Notes: generated from the sequence alone by a model not told the origin. A DNA stretch of 44,017 nucleotides from an uncultured Bacilli bacterium (GCA_947623735.1 CANQHE010000006.1:1-44017), one strand, 5' to 3'; counted from the first letter of the stretch, positions 9,620 to 19,359 are shown. Made by a program: numbers and translations.

Positions 9620-11647
9620 TTAATCAGTTACTACTATATAAGGATTAGTTCTTGTTCCTGAATCTCCTTCACCATCAACTGTAAATTTTGTATCAGCTTT
9701 CAGATTTATTACTGGGCGCACACCAAGGACATGGTTGTACACGAGGGTGTCGTCGAGGTAGCCACTATCAGTCACATAGAACACGCGAGCACTGCTGCCG
9801 CTGTACATGCGAGACGGAGACATTGTCCAATAGTATTGATTTGTATATAACCAATAACCATTATTTGCTTGACCAGCAAATCCTCCGGCATATATTACTT
9901 CATCCATTGTGATTAAACCAACTGGCACTGGTAAGGCTCCATTTCCAGTTATTGTTGTTCCATTACTTCCTTTTGTTCCATTTGCATTTGCACCTGGTCC
10001 GGTATATAAATCTCTTTTTCTTGATGCATCATCTTTACCGCATTTTAATGTAGGTGTTTGTTCAGTTGAATTCCAACTTGTACTATTTGATTGCCATACT
10101 CTATCTGCTCCAGCGTATGCTGTTTGCTGTGTTCCAAAACCTTGTCCTGTTCCGGGATAACTACTTCCATGGTTGGTAGTTGATATTGTTGTATCACTAC
10201 AAAATCCTGTATCTACATCGATGTAATTTGTTGCTAAACTACTTAAATTCGTATTATTTGTATACCAGTTCTCTATTTCGTCTAATACTGTACTTTTTGT
10301 ACTACTACTTGTTACTTTGTGTGCCTGTTCATGACTTGTTGACACTGTTGGATCATTATTATACATATATCCTACATATTTATTATCATTATATTTTTCA
10401 TTAAAATAAACTGACTTTGGATAACTATTATTTGCTGGCGTTCTTGGCGTTATCATTGTATCAGCTCCTTGAGTACTAGGAGCGGTTTTATTACTACTAC
10501 TTGTTCCAGCGTATATCAATCTTATTGTTCCATTGCCATTTATCCGGATAATCCTCCACCATAGATAATTTGCACCACTCTTATCTTTTCCAAATACTAC
10601 CCAGTTATTACTTACTGTTCCACGATAATAATAACTTGTTCCAAAGTCATCTTCTGCTTCATACAAACCATTTTCTGAAACTTTACAGCTTCCGCCACAT
10701 GACGTTCCAGTGAATTTATCTACCTTTCCTTGTGAATCGCCACTTATTCCTAAGTTTGCTAATGTTTGTTTACTAGGATTATATTCATCAAAATATAAAT
10801 AACATTCTGTTCCACTTTGGGTTAAACTTGTTACAAGTAGGCCATTTTTATTATTGTCCCAACTTGGTACTGCTCCATTACTACATTGACTTTCTTTACT
10901 TAAAGTGTAATTTCCCTCTGGTATTGTTTGACTTTCTTCATATTTTCCTGTCTCTTCATTATATACATTAATGGCTAGAATATTTACATCAGGTTCAATA
11001 TTTGATGGTTCTACTGTTACTTCGCCTTCAAATCCATACCCCATATCGAGATTTTGACTTTCATTTAAGTTAGGATATTCTAGTACTACATAATAATACC
11101 ATGATGTTCCTTTAGATGTTGATGTTATAAATTCATTTGATGCTAGTGTTACTGTTATTTCTGAACTATTACCTTTTATTGTTCCTTCACTTATTGATTC
11201 TCCAAGTGATGTTATATTTGATATTTCACACTCTTCATACATCATGATGCCACCTGAAACATTTTTCTTTATTTGATTACAACTTGCATCTACATCTACA
11301 TTATCACTTACTTTGTATACTGTAAATTTTAAATCAGTGTTTAAATTATTTGTTCCCTTCCATACTAAATTATAAGGAATAAGTTCATTATTACCAATCG
11401 CTGTTACAATAATTCCTGAGACATCTTTATGTCCTGGCAACATTCCATCATAATCAAAGTTTAATGTACCTGTTACTGTTACTTTAGAATTTTTTAATTC
11501 AGCTGTTGTGACTGTCGTGGTTGCTCCACTTCCCTCAGTCAGCATTCTTCCGACAAAATAAGCAAAAGTAAAACCACCAAACACTAAAAGTATTCCTACT
11601 AATATTAATAATCTTTTATTCTTTTTCATAACTTTACACCTACTCAT
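9620..11647 (-). CDS. Secreted/anchored surface protein with C-terminal lectin-like variable domain (cassette copy 1)
   Basis: N-terminal hydrophobic segment LLILVGILLVFGGFTFAYF; C-terminal WWRIIRINGNGTIRLIYAGTSSSNKTAPS...YWTMSPS...GVRPVINLKADTKF shared with 27811-29421. True start probably the ATG at ~11629. Confidence 0.8.
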   Translation of the reverse strand: MSRCKVMKKNKRLLILVGILLVFGGFTFAYFVGRMLTEGSGATTTVTTAELKNSKVTVTGTLNFDYDGMLPGHKDVSGIIVTAIGNNELIPYNLVWKGTNNLNTDLKFTVYKVSDNVDVDASCNQIKKNVSGGIMMYEECEISNITSLGESISEGTIKGNSSEITVTLASNEFITSTSKGTSWYYYVVLEYPNLNESQNLDMGYGFEGEVTVEPSNIEPDVNILAINVYNEETGKYEESQTIPEGNYTLSKESQCSNGAVPSWDNNKNGLLVTSLTQSGTECYLYFDEYNPSKQTLANLGISGDSQGKVDKFTGTSCGGSCKVSENGLYEAEDDFGTSYYYRGTVSNNWVVFGKDKSGANYLWWRIIRINGNGTIRLIYAGTSSSNKTAPSTQGADTMITPRTPANNSYPKSVYFNEKYNDNKYVGYMYNNDPTVSTSHEQAHKVTSSSTKSTVLDEIENWYTNNTNLSSLATNYIDVDTGFCSDTTISTTNHGSSYPGTGQGFGTQQTAYAGADRVWQSNSTSWNSTEQTPTLKCGKDDASRKRDLYTGPGANANGTKGSNGTTITGNGALPVPVGLITMDEVIYAGGFAGQANNGYWLYTNQYYWTMSPSRMYSGSSARVFYVTDSGYLDDTLVYNHVLGVRPVINLKADTKFTVDGEGDSGTRTNPYIVVTD
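9714..9822 (-). other. Hypervariable GC-rich segment (DGR-VR-like) in surface protein copy 1
   Basis: 56% GC by hand count over 9721-9820 versus 30-35% in the flanks; aligned to 27905-28012 the core differences fall at codon positions 1 and 2 only. Confidence 0.6.
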
Positions 11648-11683
11648 TATCCTTTACTCTAGAAATATCTAATTTATACAAAA

Positions 11684-11712
11684 ATTATAATATGCGCTAG
11701 TGTAAAAGTCAA
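11684..11712 (-). promoter_or_regulatory. Sigma-A-type promoter for surface protein copy 1
   Basis: TTGACT-N17-TATAAT on the minus strand, same boxes and spacing as at 29478-29506. Confidence 0.8.
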
Positions 11713-11787
11713 GATAAATATCGGCATTTGTCTACAATTTATAAATATTTAACGATTTAATGAGAAAATATACTAGGTGATAAAATT

Positions 11788-12219
11788 ATGAATTATGGAA
11801 AAGTTCTAGAACAAATAAGAGAAAGAATTGGTTACACTAAAAATGACATAGCAAAACTTTTGAAAATTGATAAAAGCTTATATGGTCGTTATGAAAATGA
11901 AACTCAAACAATACCTTTAAAACATTTAATAACTCTTGCCAATTTTTATAAAATGACTTTAGATTATTTATTTGGCTTTTCTAAAGAAAATAATTACAAA
12001 AGTCCAATTAAAGAACCCGATAAATTAAAGATAGGGAAAAAATTAAAAAGCATCCGTAAATTTAAAAAAATAACCCAAGCAAGTCTAGCATCACTTTTAA
12101 ACACAACTCAATCTGTTATCGCTGATTACGAACGAGGAAGATATTTAATATCTACTGCCTTTTTATATGCTATATGCAAAAACTATAAAATATCAGCTGA
12201 TTATATAATAAATTCTTAA
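11788..12219 (+). CDS. Double helix-turn-helix (two XRE/Cro-CI-like domains) regulator, cassette copy 1
   Basis: ERIGYTKNDIAKLLKIDKSLYGRYE and KKITQASLASLLNTTQSVIADYERGR; paralogous to 29583-30029. Confidence 0.85.
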   Translation: MNYGKVLEQIRERIGYTKNDIAKLLKIDKSLYGRYENETQTIPLKHLITLANFYKMTLDYLFGFSKENNYKSPIKEPDKLKIGKKLKSIRKFKKITQASLASLLNTTQSVIADYERGRYLISTAFLYAICKNYKISADYIINS

Positions 12220-12230
12220 GCAAAAAAAAA

Positions 12231-12268
12231 AGACACTGACCCTCTTAATCAAAATCAATGTCTCTTTT
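12231..12268 (+). terminator. Rho-independent terminator after regulator 1
   Basis: AGACACTGA ... TCAaTGTCT followed by CTTTT. Confidence 0.5.
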
Positions 12269-12374
12269 AAAAAAAGTAGGCTAAGATAAAGATTAAGATT
12301 AACTCCTAAGCTCTACTTAAATTTATTATATCATAAATTATATAAATTACAACTAAAAAGAAGAAATAATCTTC

Positions 12375-12737
12375 TTAACAACACTTTCTTTCGTATACAT
12401 TTTGTACTTCATTCTCTTCACAACAAGAATAAGTTGGAGTATAAGTATGTCTATATATATGATGATTTATTATTTTAGTATTACAAGGTTGAATATGTGG
12501 AACTTCATGACAAATATATCTATGACAAACTGTTTCTCTAGGACATTCATAAACTGGTGGACACACAACTCCTGGCATAGTCTCTCCCATCATTCCCATA
12601 TCCGGCATCCCCATATTCATAGAACAAGTATCCATACCCGCTCCCATATTATCTCCCATTTGATATTGTGTATTATAATATGCCGTTTCTTGCATAGATT
12701 CAAAATCACGATTATTATTTATCTTCAAGATAATCAC
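12375..12737 (-). CDS. Cys/His/Met-rich CotD-like spore coat-type protein
   Basis: VPHIQPCNTKIINHHIYRHTYTPTYSCCEEN resembles CotD-family coat proteins; Met/Cys-rich centre; GTG start after AAAGGAA. Confidence 0.5.
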   Translation of the reverse strand: MIILKINNNRDFESMQETAYYNTQYQMGDNMGAGMDTCSMNMGMPDMGMMGETMPGVVCPPVYECPRETVCHRYICHEVPHIQPCNTKIINHHIYRHTYTPTYSCCEENEVQNVYERKCC

Positions 12738-12791
12738 TTTTCCTTTCTAATTTATTTTATGACTAAAATAAATCTCTGTTTAGGTAAAACC

Positions 12792-13178
12792 CTAATTTTT
12801 ATTTAAAAAGTGATTACAAAAACCAATTACTAAATTAACTATCAAACCATAAAATAAACCTGATACTATAAAAAGATAAGCAAGTATTATTAATTTTTCA
12901 TTTGGAAGTACTATAATAAATAAAACCGGTAATATTAAACTAAGTATTATATTTCCTAAAATTATTAAATAAATATAACTTTTAGAATCTAACTTTAATA
13001 TATCTAAAAGTTTTTTTATTAAAAAATATAACAAAATCCCTATTCCTATAAGCACAACTATATTAGCAATTAATTTAAATACTGGTTTATCAGTTATTAT
13101 TTCATTTACCAAAACCATTAAAAATGTATAAATTAAAAACTCTAAAAACGCTAAAGATATAATAATAAACTTCTTCAT
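12792..13178 (-). CDS. Hypothetical four-helix membrane protein
   Basis: Hydrophobic ORF immediately downstream of ffh. Confidence 0.6.
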   Translation of the reverse strand: MKKFIIISLAFLEFLIYTFLMVLVNEIITDKPVFKLIANIVVLIGIGILLYFLIKKLLDILKLDSKSYIYLIILGNIILSLILPVLFIIVLPNEKLIILAYLFIVSGLFYGLIVNLVIGFCNHFLNKN

Positions 13179-13184
13179 AACTCT

Positions 13185-14492
13185 CTAAAATGGCAATTTC
13201 ATATTTCCATTACTAACCTTTTTCATCATATCTTTCATAGCTTCAAACTGTTTTAAAAGTCTATTTACTTCTTCCACACTTCTTCCACTCCCTTTAGCAA
13301 TTCTTTGTTTTCTACTTGCTTTTAATACCTCCGGATGTCTTCTTTCATATAAAGTCATTGAACTTACTATCGCTTCAACATGTAATATTTCTTTTTGGTC
13401 AATTGAAATATTATTAAGTCCCATCTTTCTAGCCCCTGGAAGCATTTTTAAAATATTTTCTAATGGCCCCAATTTTTTTATTTGTTTCAAATTTTGTAAA
13501 AAATCATTTAAATCATAATTTCCTTTTTTCATCTTGGCCATTTGGTCTTTAGCTTCTTCTTCACTCATCAAGCCTTCAACTTTATCTGCAATACCTAAAA
13601 TATCACCCATATCTAAAATACGTTCCGCCATTGCCTCAGGATAAAATTCTCTTAACCCATCCATTTTTTCGGAATCTCCTACAAATTTAATAGGAATATT
13701 AGTTAAATGTCTAACGGATAAAGCAACTCCACCCTTAGTATTACCATCAAGTTTTGTAAGTATAGTCCCCGTAAGATTTAAAGCATTATTAAAACCAGTT
13801 ATAACATTTATCGCATCTTGCCCCATCATCGCATCAATTACTAAAATAGTTTCATCTATCTTAATTTCACTACTTATTTCTTTTAACTCATCCATTAAGG
13901 CTTCATCAATCTGTAATCTTCCCGCGGTATCTATAATTATATAATCAAGATTATTCTCTTTAGCATACTCTAAAGCTTCTTTAATAATTACTGTCGGTTT
14001 AATTTTACCTTTAGTAAAAACGGGAATATTTAAACTTTTACCTATTTCCTGTAATTGTTCTATCGCGGCTGGTCTATAAACATCGCACGCAACAAGCAAA
14101 GGTTTTTTATTATGTTTTTTTCTAAGTAAATTAGCTAGTTTTCCCGCGGTCGTCGTTTTTCCACTACCCTGAAGACCACAAAGCATTAAAATAGTAGTTC
14201 CATTATTTACTGTTAAAGGAACATAATCACTTCCCAGTAAACTTACTAATTCATCTTTAACTAATTTAATAAATAATTCATCAGGCTTTAAACTTTTACC
14301 AACATCTAAACCCAAAGCTTTTTCTTTAACTGTTGCCACAAACTCTTTAACCACTTGATAATTGACATCAGCCTCTAATAAAGCCAGTCTAATCTCTCTC
14401 ATGGCATCACTTATATTTTCTTCGGTAATCTTTCCCATCCCCCGAATATTCTTTATTGCTTTACTTAATCTATCTCCTAAATACTCAAACAT
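13185..14492 (-). CDS. ffh: Signal recognition particle protein Ffh
   Basis: GLQGSGKTTTAGKLA, DTAGRL, TKLDGNTKGG, C-terminal M domain LPGARKMG...KQRIAKGSGRSVEEVNRLLKQFE. Confidence 0.97.
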   Translation of the reverse strand: MFEYLGDRLSKAIKNIRGMGKITEENISDAMREIRLALLEADVNYQVVKEFVATVKEKALGLDVGKSLKPDELFIKLVKDELVSLLGSDYVPLTVNNGTTILMLCGLQGSGKTTTAGKLANLLRKKHNKKPLLVACDVYRPAAIEQLQEIGKSLNIPVFTKGKIKPTVIIKEALEYAKENNLDYIIIDTAGRLQIDEALMDELKEISSEIKIDETILVIDAMMGQDAINVITGFNNALNLTGTILTKLDGNTKGGVALSVRHLTNIPIKFVGDSEKMDGLREFYPEAMAERILDMGDILGIADKVEGLMSEEEAKDQMAKMKKGNYDLNDFLQNLKQIKKLGPLENILKMLPGARKMGLNNISIDQKEILHVEAIVSSMTLYERRHPEVLKASRKQRIAKGSGRSVEEVNRLLKQFEAMKDMMKKVSNGNMKLPF

Positions 14493-14546
14493 TTATATCA
14501 TCTCCAGTAAACTAATTATAACATATGATACTTTTTTTGTAAAAGA

Positions 14547-14573
14547 AAAAGACTTAAAATTTAAGCCTTAATC
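14547..14573 (-). terminator. Terminator following the lipoprotein gene
   Basis: minus strand GGCTTAAA/TTTAAGTC hairpin then TTTTTC. Confidence 0.5.
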
Positions 14574-15584
14574 CATTTTATTTTTCTTATTACTCTTAAC
14601 AAATATCAAAGTTGCTATAACCGCGACTAATAATCCCCCACCCATTAAACCATAAGAAATATATCTTAAATTAGTATCACTAATATTTAATCCTAAAATA
14701 TTAGTAGTATTATTAGTACTTTTATTACTATTATTATCAGTTACTGTATTTTCTTTATTTTCTAAATCATTCAAACTAAACTCATAATTTATTTCTTTAA
14801 CATCATTACCTGATAAATCCCAAGTAAGAGTTTTTTTATCACTTGATACTTCACTGGCATTATTACTAATTGCTCCATTTGGTAAAGTTACAGTATAAGT
14901 AATACTCATTAATCCTTTTAAGTCTACATCATCTAAATCAAATTCCACAAAATCACTTTCATTAACTGTTGACTCTCCTACTACAAAATTAGCTTTATAA
15001 TTACCCTCACTAGTTTTCGTAAAGTAAACTTCTTCAGCTTCACCCGCAAATAATTTATTAATATCTACACTACTTGCACTTACTTCCTTATCAGAACTAA
15101 CATCATCTATATTATTATAATGTTTCTTAATACTTAAAGTATAAACATAACTGTCTTTATCTAAACTTTCATCTACAGTAAACCCTTTATCTGTAAGAGC
15201 CTTTATCTCTTCTTCATTATAACTTTCATCAAGGGCATCATCACTACTCATCGCATCATCCAAATATTTTTTGATATCTTCATCAGTTAATGTAGCATTT
15301 TTCGTATTTTCATCTACACACTTATTCATACAATCTTCATCTAAAGCATCACAAGTATAACTACAAGCTGTCGTCGCGGATTGTTCCAAAAATGATTTTT
15401 TTAACTCTTCATCTTGAAGTAAATTATGCATAAACTTAAGTAAATCAACTTTTGATTCCATACTTAAATCTAAACTTTTATCTTTATTAATATTAAAACC
15501 TACATTATAATCCATACAACCTACAACTAAAAAAACTACTAAAACCATTAATATTATTTTCTTAAACTTTACCATACCACACAT
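14568..15584 (-). CDS. Predicted lipoprotein with C-terminal TM helix
   Basis: Lipobox LVVGC; C-terminal GLMGGGLLVAVIATLIFVKSNKKNK. Confidence 0.7.
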   Translation of the reverse strand: MCGMVKFKKIILMVLVVFLVVGCMDYNVGFNINKDKSLDLSMESKVDLLKFMHNLLQDEELKKSFLEQSATTACSYTCDALDEDCMNKCVDENTKNATLTDEDIKKYLDDAMSSDDALDESYNEEEIKALTDKGFTVDESLDKDSYVYTLSIKKHYNNIDDVSSDKEVSASSVDINKLFAGEAEEVYFTKTSEGNYKANFVVGESTVNESDFVEFDLDDVDLKGLMSITYTVTLPNGAISNNASEVSSDKKTLTWDLSGNDVKEINYEFSLNDLENKENTVTDNNSNKSTNNTTNILGLNISDTNLRYISYGLMGGGLLVAVIATLIFVKSNKKNKMD

Positions 15585-15615
15585 ACCTTCTTTATTATCA
15601 TTATTTTATCATAAA

Positions 15616-15648
15616 TAAAAAAAACTGTAAATTTAAAACAGTCTATTT
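15616..15648 (-). terminator. Rho-independent terminator
   Basis: minus strand GACTGT...ACAGTTTTTTTT. Confidence 0.6.
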
Positions 15649-15657
15649 TATTTAAAA

Positions 15658-16578
15658 TCAACTTAAAGTTGTATTCCTAATATCTTCAATAAATGCTTCC
15701 ATAATTGCAAGATAATCTAAAGAATTAGCTATTTCTTCATCACTTAAAGTATACATCATATTAACTTTTATTATATTAGCATCATAATTTTCTTCTAAAT
15801 CTTTTACTAAATCACTCTTAGTATCATTACTACATAAATATATATCTTTATATCTTTCACTCTTAAAATTCCCTTTAATTGTTGCTTCATTAACATTATC
15901 ACTATCAAGTACTACTACATTAAACCCATAATTCTCTAAAAATTTTAATTTCATTGAAGAAACCACTAAAGTATTATTTCCCTCTTTACTTGCTAATTTT
16001 GCAATATTTCTTAAATCCGCATCCATATAAGATAATTTTTCTTCTAATTCTTTATATTTAGCTTCAATCTTATCAATAACCATTTTACTTGTCGTATAAT
16101 CAATTAAATTATTCTTAATATTTTTCGCAAGCATTAAATAATTATTTGGACTAAGCCATAACTCTTCAATATTATTAGTATAATTAAGTCCATAAGATAC
16201 ATCAATTAGAAGTAATTTATCATTATTATTTAAAAACTCTCTGGCTAACTCTTTTTCATTAGTAAGTCCATTATATATAAAAAGAGCCCCACTTTGATAA
16301 ACTTCTTTTTGTTTATTTGTAAGTTTATATTTATCGATATTAGCTCCCGCGGGATAAATACTTGATACTTCTTTTTCTTCTCCATATAAATAATTTGCTA
16401 AATAATTAATAGGATAAATAGTAGTATAAACATTATCATTACTTAATTTATCATCATTAAAACAACTTGATAATCCTAAAACAACTAATATCAAAGAACA
16501 TATCTTTATTAATTTTCTCATTACTATTCCACCCTTAACATTAATATTGTAATTTATTTTCCCTATTTTTGCAAGCAC
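15658..16578 (-). CDS. ZnuA/TroA-like substrate-binding lipoprotein (divergent)
   Basis: Lipobox LSSC; VYTTIYPINYLANYLYG...IYPAGANIDKYKLTNKQ fold signature. True start likely MRKLIKICSLILVVLGLSSC. Confidence 0.7.
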   Translation of the reverse strand: MLAKIGKINYNINVKGGIVMRKLIKICSLILVVLGLSSCFNDDKLSNDNVYTTIYPINYLANYLYGEEKEVSSIYPAGANIDKYKLTNKQKEVYQSGALFIYNGLTNEKELAREFLNNNDKLLLIDVSYGLNYTNNIEELWLSPNNYLMLAKNIKNNLIDYTTSKMVIDKIEAKYKELEEKLSYMDADLRNIAKLASKEGNNTLVVSSMKLKFLENYGFNVVVLDSDNVNEATIKGNFKSERYKDIYLCSNDTKSDLVKDLEENYDANIIKVNMMYTLSDEEIANSLDYLAIMEAFIEDIRNTTLS

Positions 16579-16693
16579 CTTTTATCTATTATTTATATTT
16601 TAAAACTTGAAGCTCAAGTTTTTCTTTACTTTTTGGTATTTTTTGGTAAAATATTTGCTATATGACGCCTAGCAAAAATTAAAGGGGGATACC

Positions 16694-18136
16694 ATGAAAA
16701 TTGAAGTATTAGGTAACACATTAGACCACGAGCAAACTATCGCGGCCACCACGAATAATGAAAATACAATGATTATCGCCGGAGCTGGTTCTGGTAAAAG
16801 TCTTACGATGGTCGGTAAAGTAAAATATTTAGTTACCCAAGAACATATTAATATTGATGACATTTTATGTATTACCTTTACTAATAATGCCGCGGAAAGT
16901 CTTCAAAAGAAAATCAAAAAAGAACTTAAATTAAAAAATCAAGTCTACACTTTTCATAAACTAGCCTTAGAAATAATTAAAAGTCATAACATCCCCTATA
17001 GTATCGCGGAAGATAATCTTTTAGACTTTTTAATTGATGAAGTCTTAACATCTATTCCAAGTAAAACTTATTTCCGCAATATCTTTTTTACCCGGAACTA
17101 CGAAACAACTAAAGCTTTTCAAAATTACAAAAAAACCATCGCCCGTTTTATTCGTCTTTTTATTGCCAACTTTTATGATTTAAAAAAATTTGATAAAATA
17201 ATTAAAGATGCTAAAACCATGGACCGCCCTTTCTTAAAAATCATTCAAAAAATATATGAAATGTACTTAATTGAAAAAAAATCCCAAAACTTAATTGATT
17301 TTGATGATATGATATATCTCGCTACATCTTTAGTTAAAAATAAAGGCCTTAATAAAACTTATAAATATATTATTATTGATGAATATCAAGATACCTCTCG
17401 TGTAAGAGAAAACTTAATTAAAGAAATAATCCAAAAAACTCATGCTTATATAACTGTCGTAGGCGATGATTTTCAATCAATTTATCGTTTTTCTGGCTGT
17501 GATTTATTTAACTTTTTAGACTTTCCGGAAAACTTTAAACCAGTAAAAAAACTTTATTTAACCTCCACCTATCGTAATAGTCAAGAATTAATAAATGTCG
17601 CTGGTTCTTTTGTAATGGAAAATAAAAGACAAATTAAAAAAAATCTTACTTCTAAAAAAAGTATCCCTAAACCTATTACAATTCTTTATTACGAAGACGG
17701 TAAAAAAGACTTTTTAAAAGCCTTAAAATATATAAACAGCCCTAATCTCTTAATATTAGGTCGCAATAACTTAGACATCTACAACGTTGCTCCCCCTAAT
17801 ATTATAAAAAATAATAATATTACTTATCTAGATACTAATACTTATTATAAAACAATTCATAAAGCCAAAGGTCTCGAAGAAGAAAACGTTTTAATCATTA
17901 ATCTTACTGATGATTCTAATTCTCTTCCCTCTAAAATTAAAGAAGAAAAAATTATTAATTATGTCTTAGTTCATAAAGATTTATTTCCCTATGAAGAAGA
18001 GCGAAGATTATTTTATGTTGCTCTAACTCGTACTAAAAATAATTGTTATTTATTTGTTGAAAAAAATAACCCTTCAATCTTTGTTAAAGAGTTAACTAAA
18101 AAATATAAAAAATATTTAAAATGCATTAAATTATAA
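16694..18136 (+). CDS. Compact UvrD/Rep-like superfamily 1 helicase
   Basis: IIAGAGSGKS, CITFTNNAA, IIDEYQDTSR, GDDFQSIYRFSG, TYRNSQELI, THKAKGLE-like IHKAKGLEEENV, FYVALTRTK; SD AAAGGGGG. Confidence 0.85.
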   Translation: MKIEVLGNTLDHEQTIAATTNNENTMIIAGAGSGKSLTMVGKVKYLVTQEHINIDDILCITFTNNAAESLQKKIKKELKLKNQVYTFHKLALEIIKSHNIPYSIAEDNLLDFLIDEVLTSIPSKTYFRNIFFTRNYETTKAFQNYKKTIARFIRLFIANFYDLKKFDKIIKDAKTMDRPFLKIIQKIYEMYLIEKKSQNLIDFDDMIYLATSLVKNKGLNKTYKYIIIDEYQDTSRVRENLIKEIIQKTHAYITVVGDDFQSIYRFSGCDLFNFLDFPENFKPVKKLYLTSTYRNSQELINVAGSFVMENKRQIKKNLTSKKSIPKPITILYYEDGKKDFLKALKYINSPNLLILGRNNLDIYNVAPPNIIKNNNITYLDTNTYYKTIHKAKGLEEENVLIINLTDDSNSLPSKIKEEKIINYVLVHKDLFPYEEERRLFYVALTRTKNNCYLFVEKNNPSIFVKELTKKYKKYLKCIKL

Positions 18137-19315
18137 TAAATCCCCATATATATTTTCTTCTTTTTCTTTTACTTTAATTATTTCATGATTTTTAACAGCT
18201 TTATATATCATATCTTCATATGCAATTTTTGTTTCATATTCTATGCATTTACCTTTTAAAGGATTTATAACCGGATGTTTTGGTACAAATATAGTACAAC
18301 AATCTTCATAAGGAAGAATACTAGTTTCATAAGTATCAATTTCTTTAGCAATACTAATTATATCTAACTTATCAAAACAAGCAACTGGTCTAATAACGGG
18401 TATTTTAACTACTTCATTTATTGCACTCATACTAGTTAAAGTCTGACTAGCAACTTGTCCAATACTCTCACCATTAACAATTATTTTCGCATTTCTTCTT
18501 CCCGCAATTATCGCACTTATTCGGTACATCATTCTTCTCATAATTGTAATTAAATATTCATGGGGAATATTTTTATATATTTCTTCTTGTATTTCAGTAA
18601 AATTAACTACATGTAAAACTACTTCTCCATTATATTTGGCAAGTTTTCGCGCAAGACTTATAACTTTGTTTTTAGCTTCTATACTTGTATGAGGTGGGGC
18701 TTCAAAATATATTGCCTCTATCTTTACTCCTCTTTTAATCGCAAGATAACCCGCAACAGGTGAGTCTATTCCTCCACTAAGCATGAGAATTCCTTTCCCT
18801 AAAGTTCCAACCGGATACCCACCTAAACCTTTAATTTTATCACTATAAACTAAAACTTCATTCTTTCTATATTCAACATTTATAAGTAATTCGGGATTTT
18901 TAACATCAACTTTTATATTCGGAATATTCTTTAATAAATACCCACCCAACATTTTACTTAAACCAACACTCGTGTATTCAATCTCTTTATTACTTCTTTT
19001 ACTTTCTACTTTAAAAGTTTTAAATTCTTTTTCCTCTACTAACCCTAAAACTTGTTTAAAAACAATATCTATATCGATACTATCAATAATATAACATATA
19101 TTTATTTCATGAATCCCAAAAATATTTTTAACTTTATCTAAAACTTTTCCAAAATCATCAGTATAAATAAACATTCTTCCTAAATCATATTCAACTCTGG
19201 CATCTATTCCTTTTAAAGCTTCTAGAATATTACTCTTAAGTCTTGTAAGAAAAAAATTAATATTATCTTTTTTAGTTGATAACTCTCCATATTTAATTAA
19301 AATTGCTTTCTTCAT
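18131..19315 (-). CDS. thiI: tRNA 4-thiouridine(8) synthase ThiI
   Basis: KKAILIKYGELSTKKDN; THUMP; LMLSGGIDSPVAGYLAIKRGVKIEAIYFEAPP; ESIGQVASQTL. Confidence 0.95.
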   Translation of the reverse strand: MKKAILIKYGELSTKKDNINFFLTRLKSNILEALKGIDARVEYDLGRMFIYTDDFGKVLDKVKNIFGIHEINICYIIDSIDIDIVFKQVLGLVEEKEFKTFKVESKRSNKEIEYTSVGLSKMLGGYLLKNIPNIKVDVKNPELLINVEYRKNEVLVYSDKIKGLGGYPVGTLGKGILMLSGGIDSPVAGYLAIKRGVKIEAIYFEAPPHTSIEAKNKVISLARKLAKYNGEVVLHVVNFTEIQEEIYKNIPHEYLITIMRRMMYRISAIIAGRRNAKIIVNGESIGQVASQTLTSMSAINEVVKIPVIRPVACFDKLDIISIAKEIDTYETSILPYEDCCTIFVPKHPVINPLKGKCIEYETKIAYEDMIYKAVKNHEIIKVKEKEENIYGDLL

Positions 19316-19359
19316 AAAACATCACTTCTAAATTATACTAAGATATCCCCTTTTTGTAA

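Noticed and set aside
9688-10404. Plus-strand ORFs of 74-83 aa opposite surface protein copy 1
   Set aside because: Antisense to a well-supported coding gene, low-complexity translations, no RBS; likewise 27820-28279
12402-12806. 134-aa plus-strand ORF opposite the CotD-like gene
   Set aside because: Shadow ORF; the minus-strand frame has a GTG with SD and a recognisable motif
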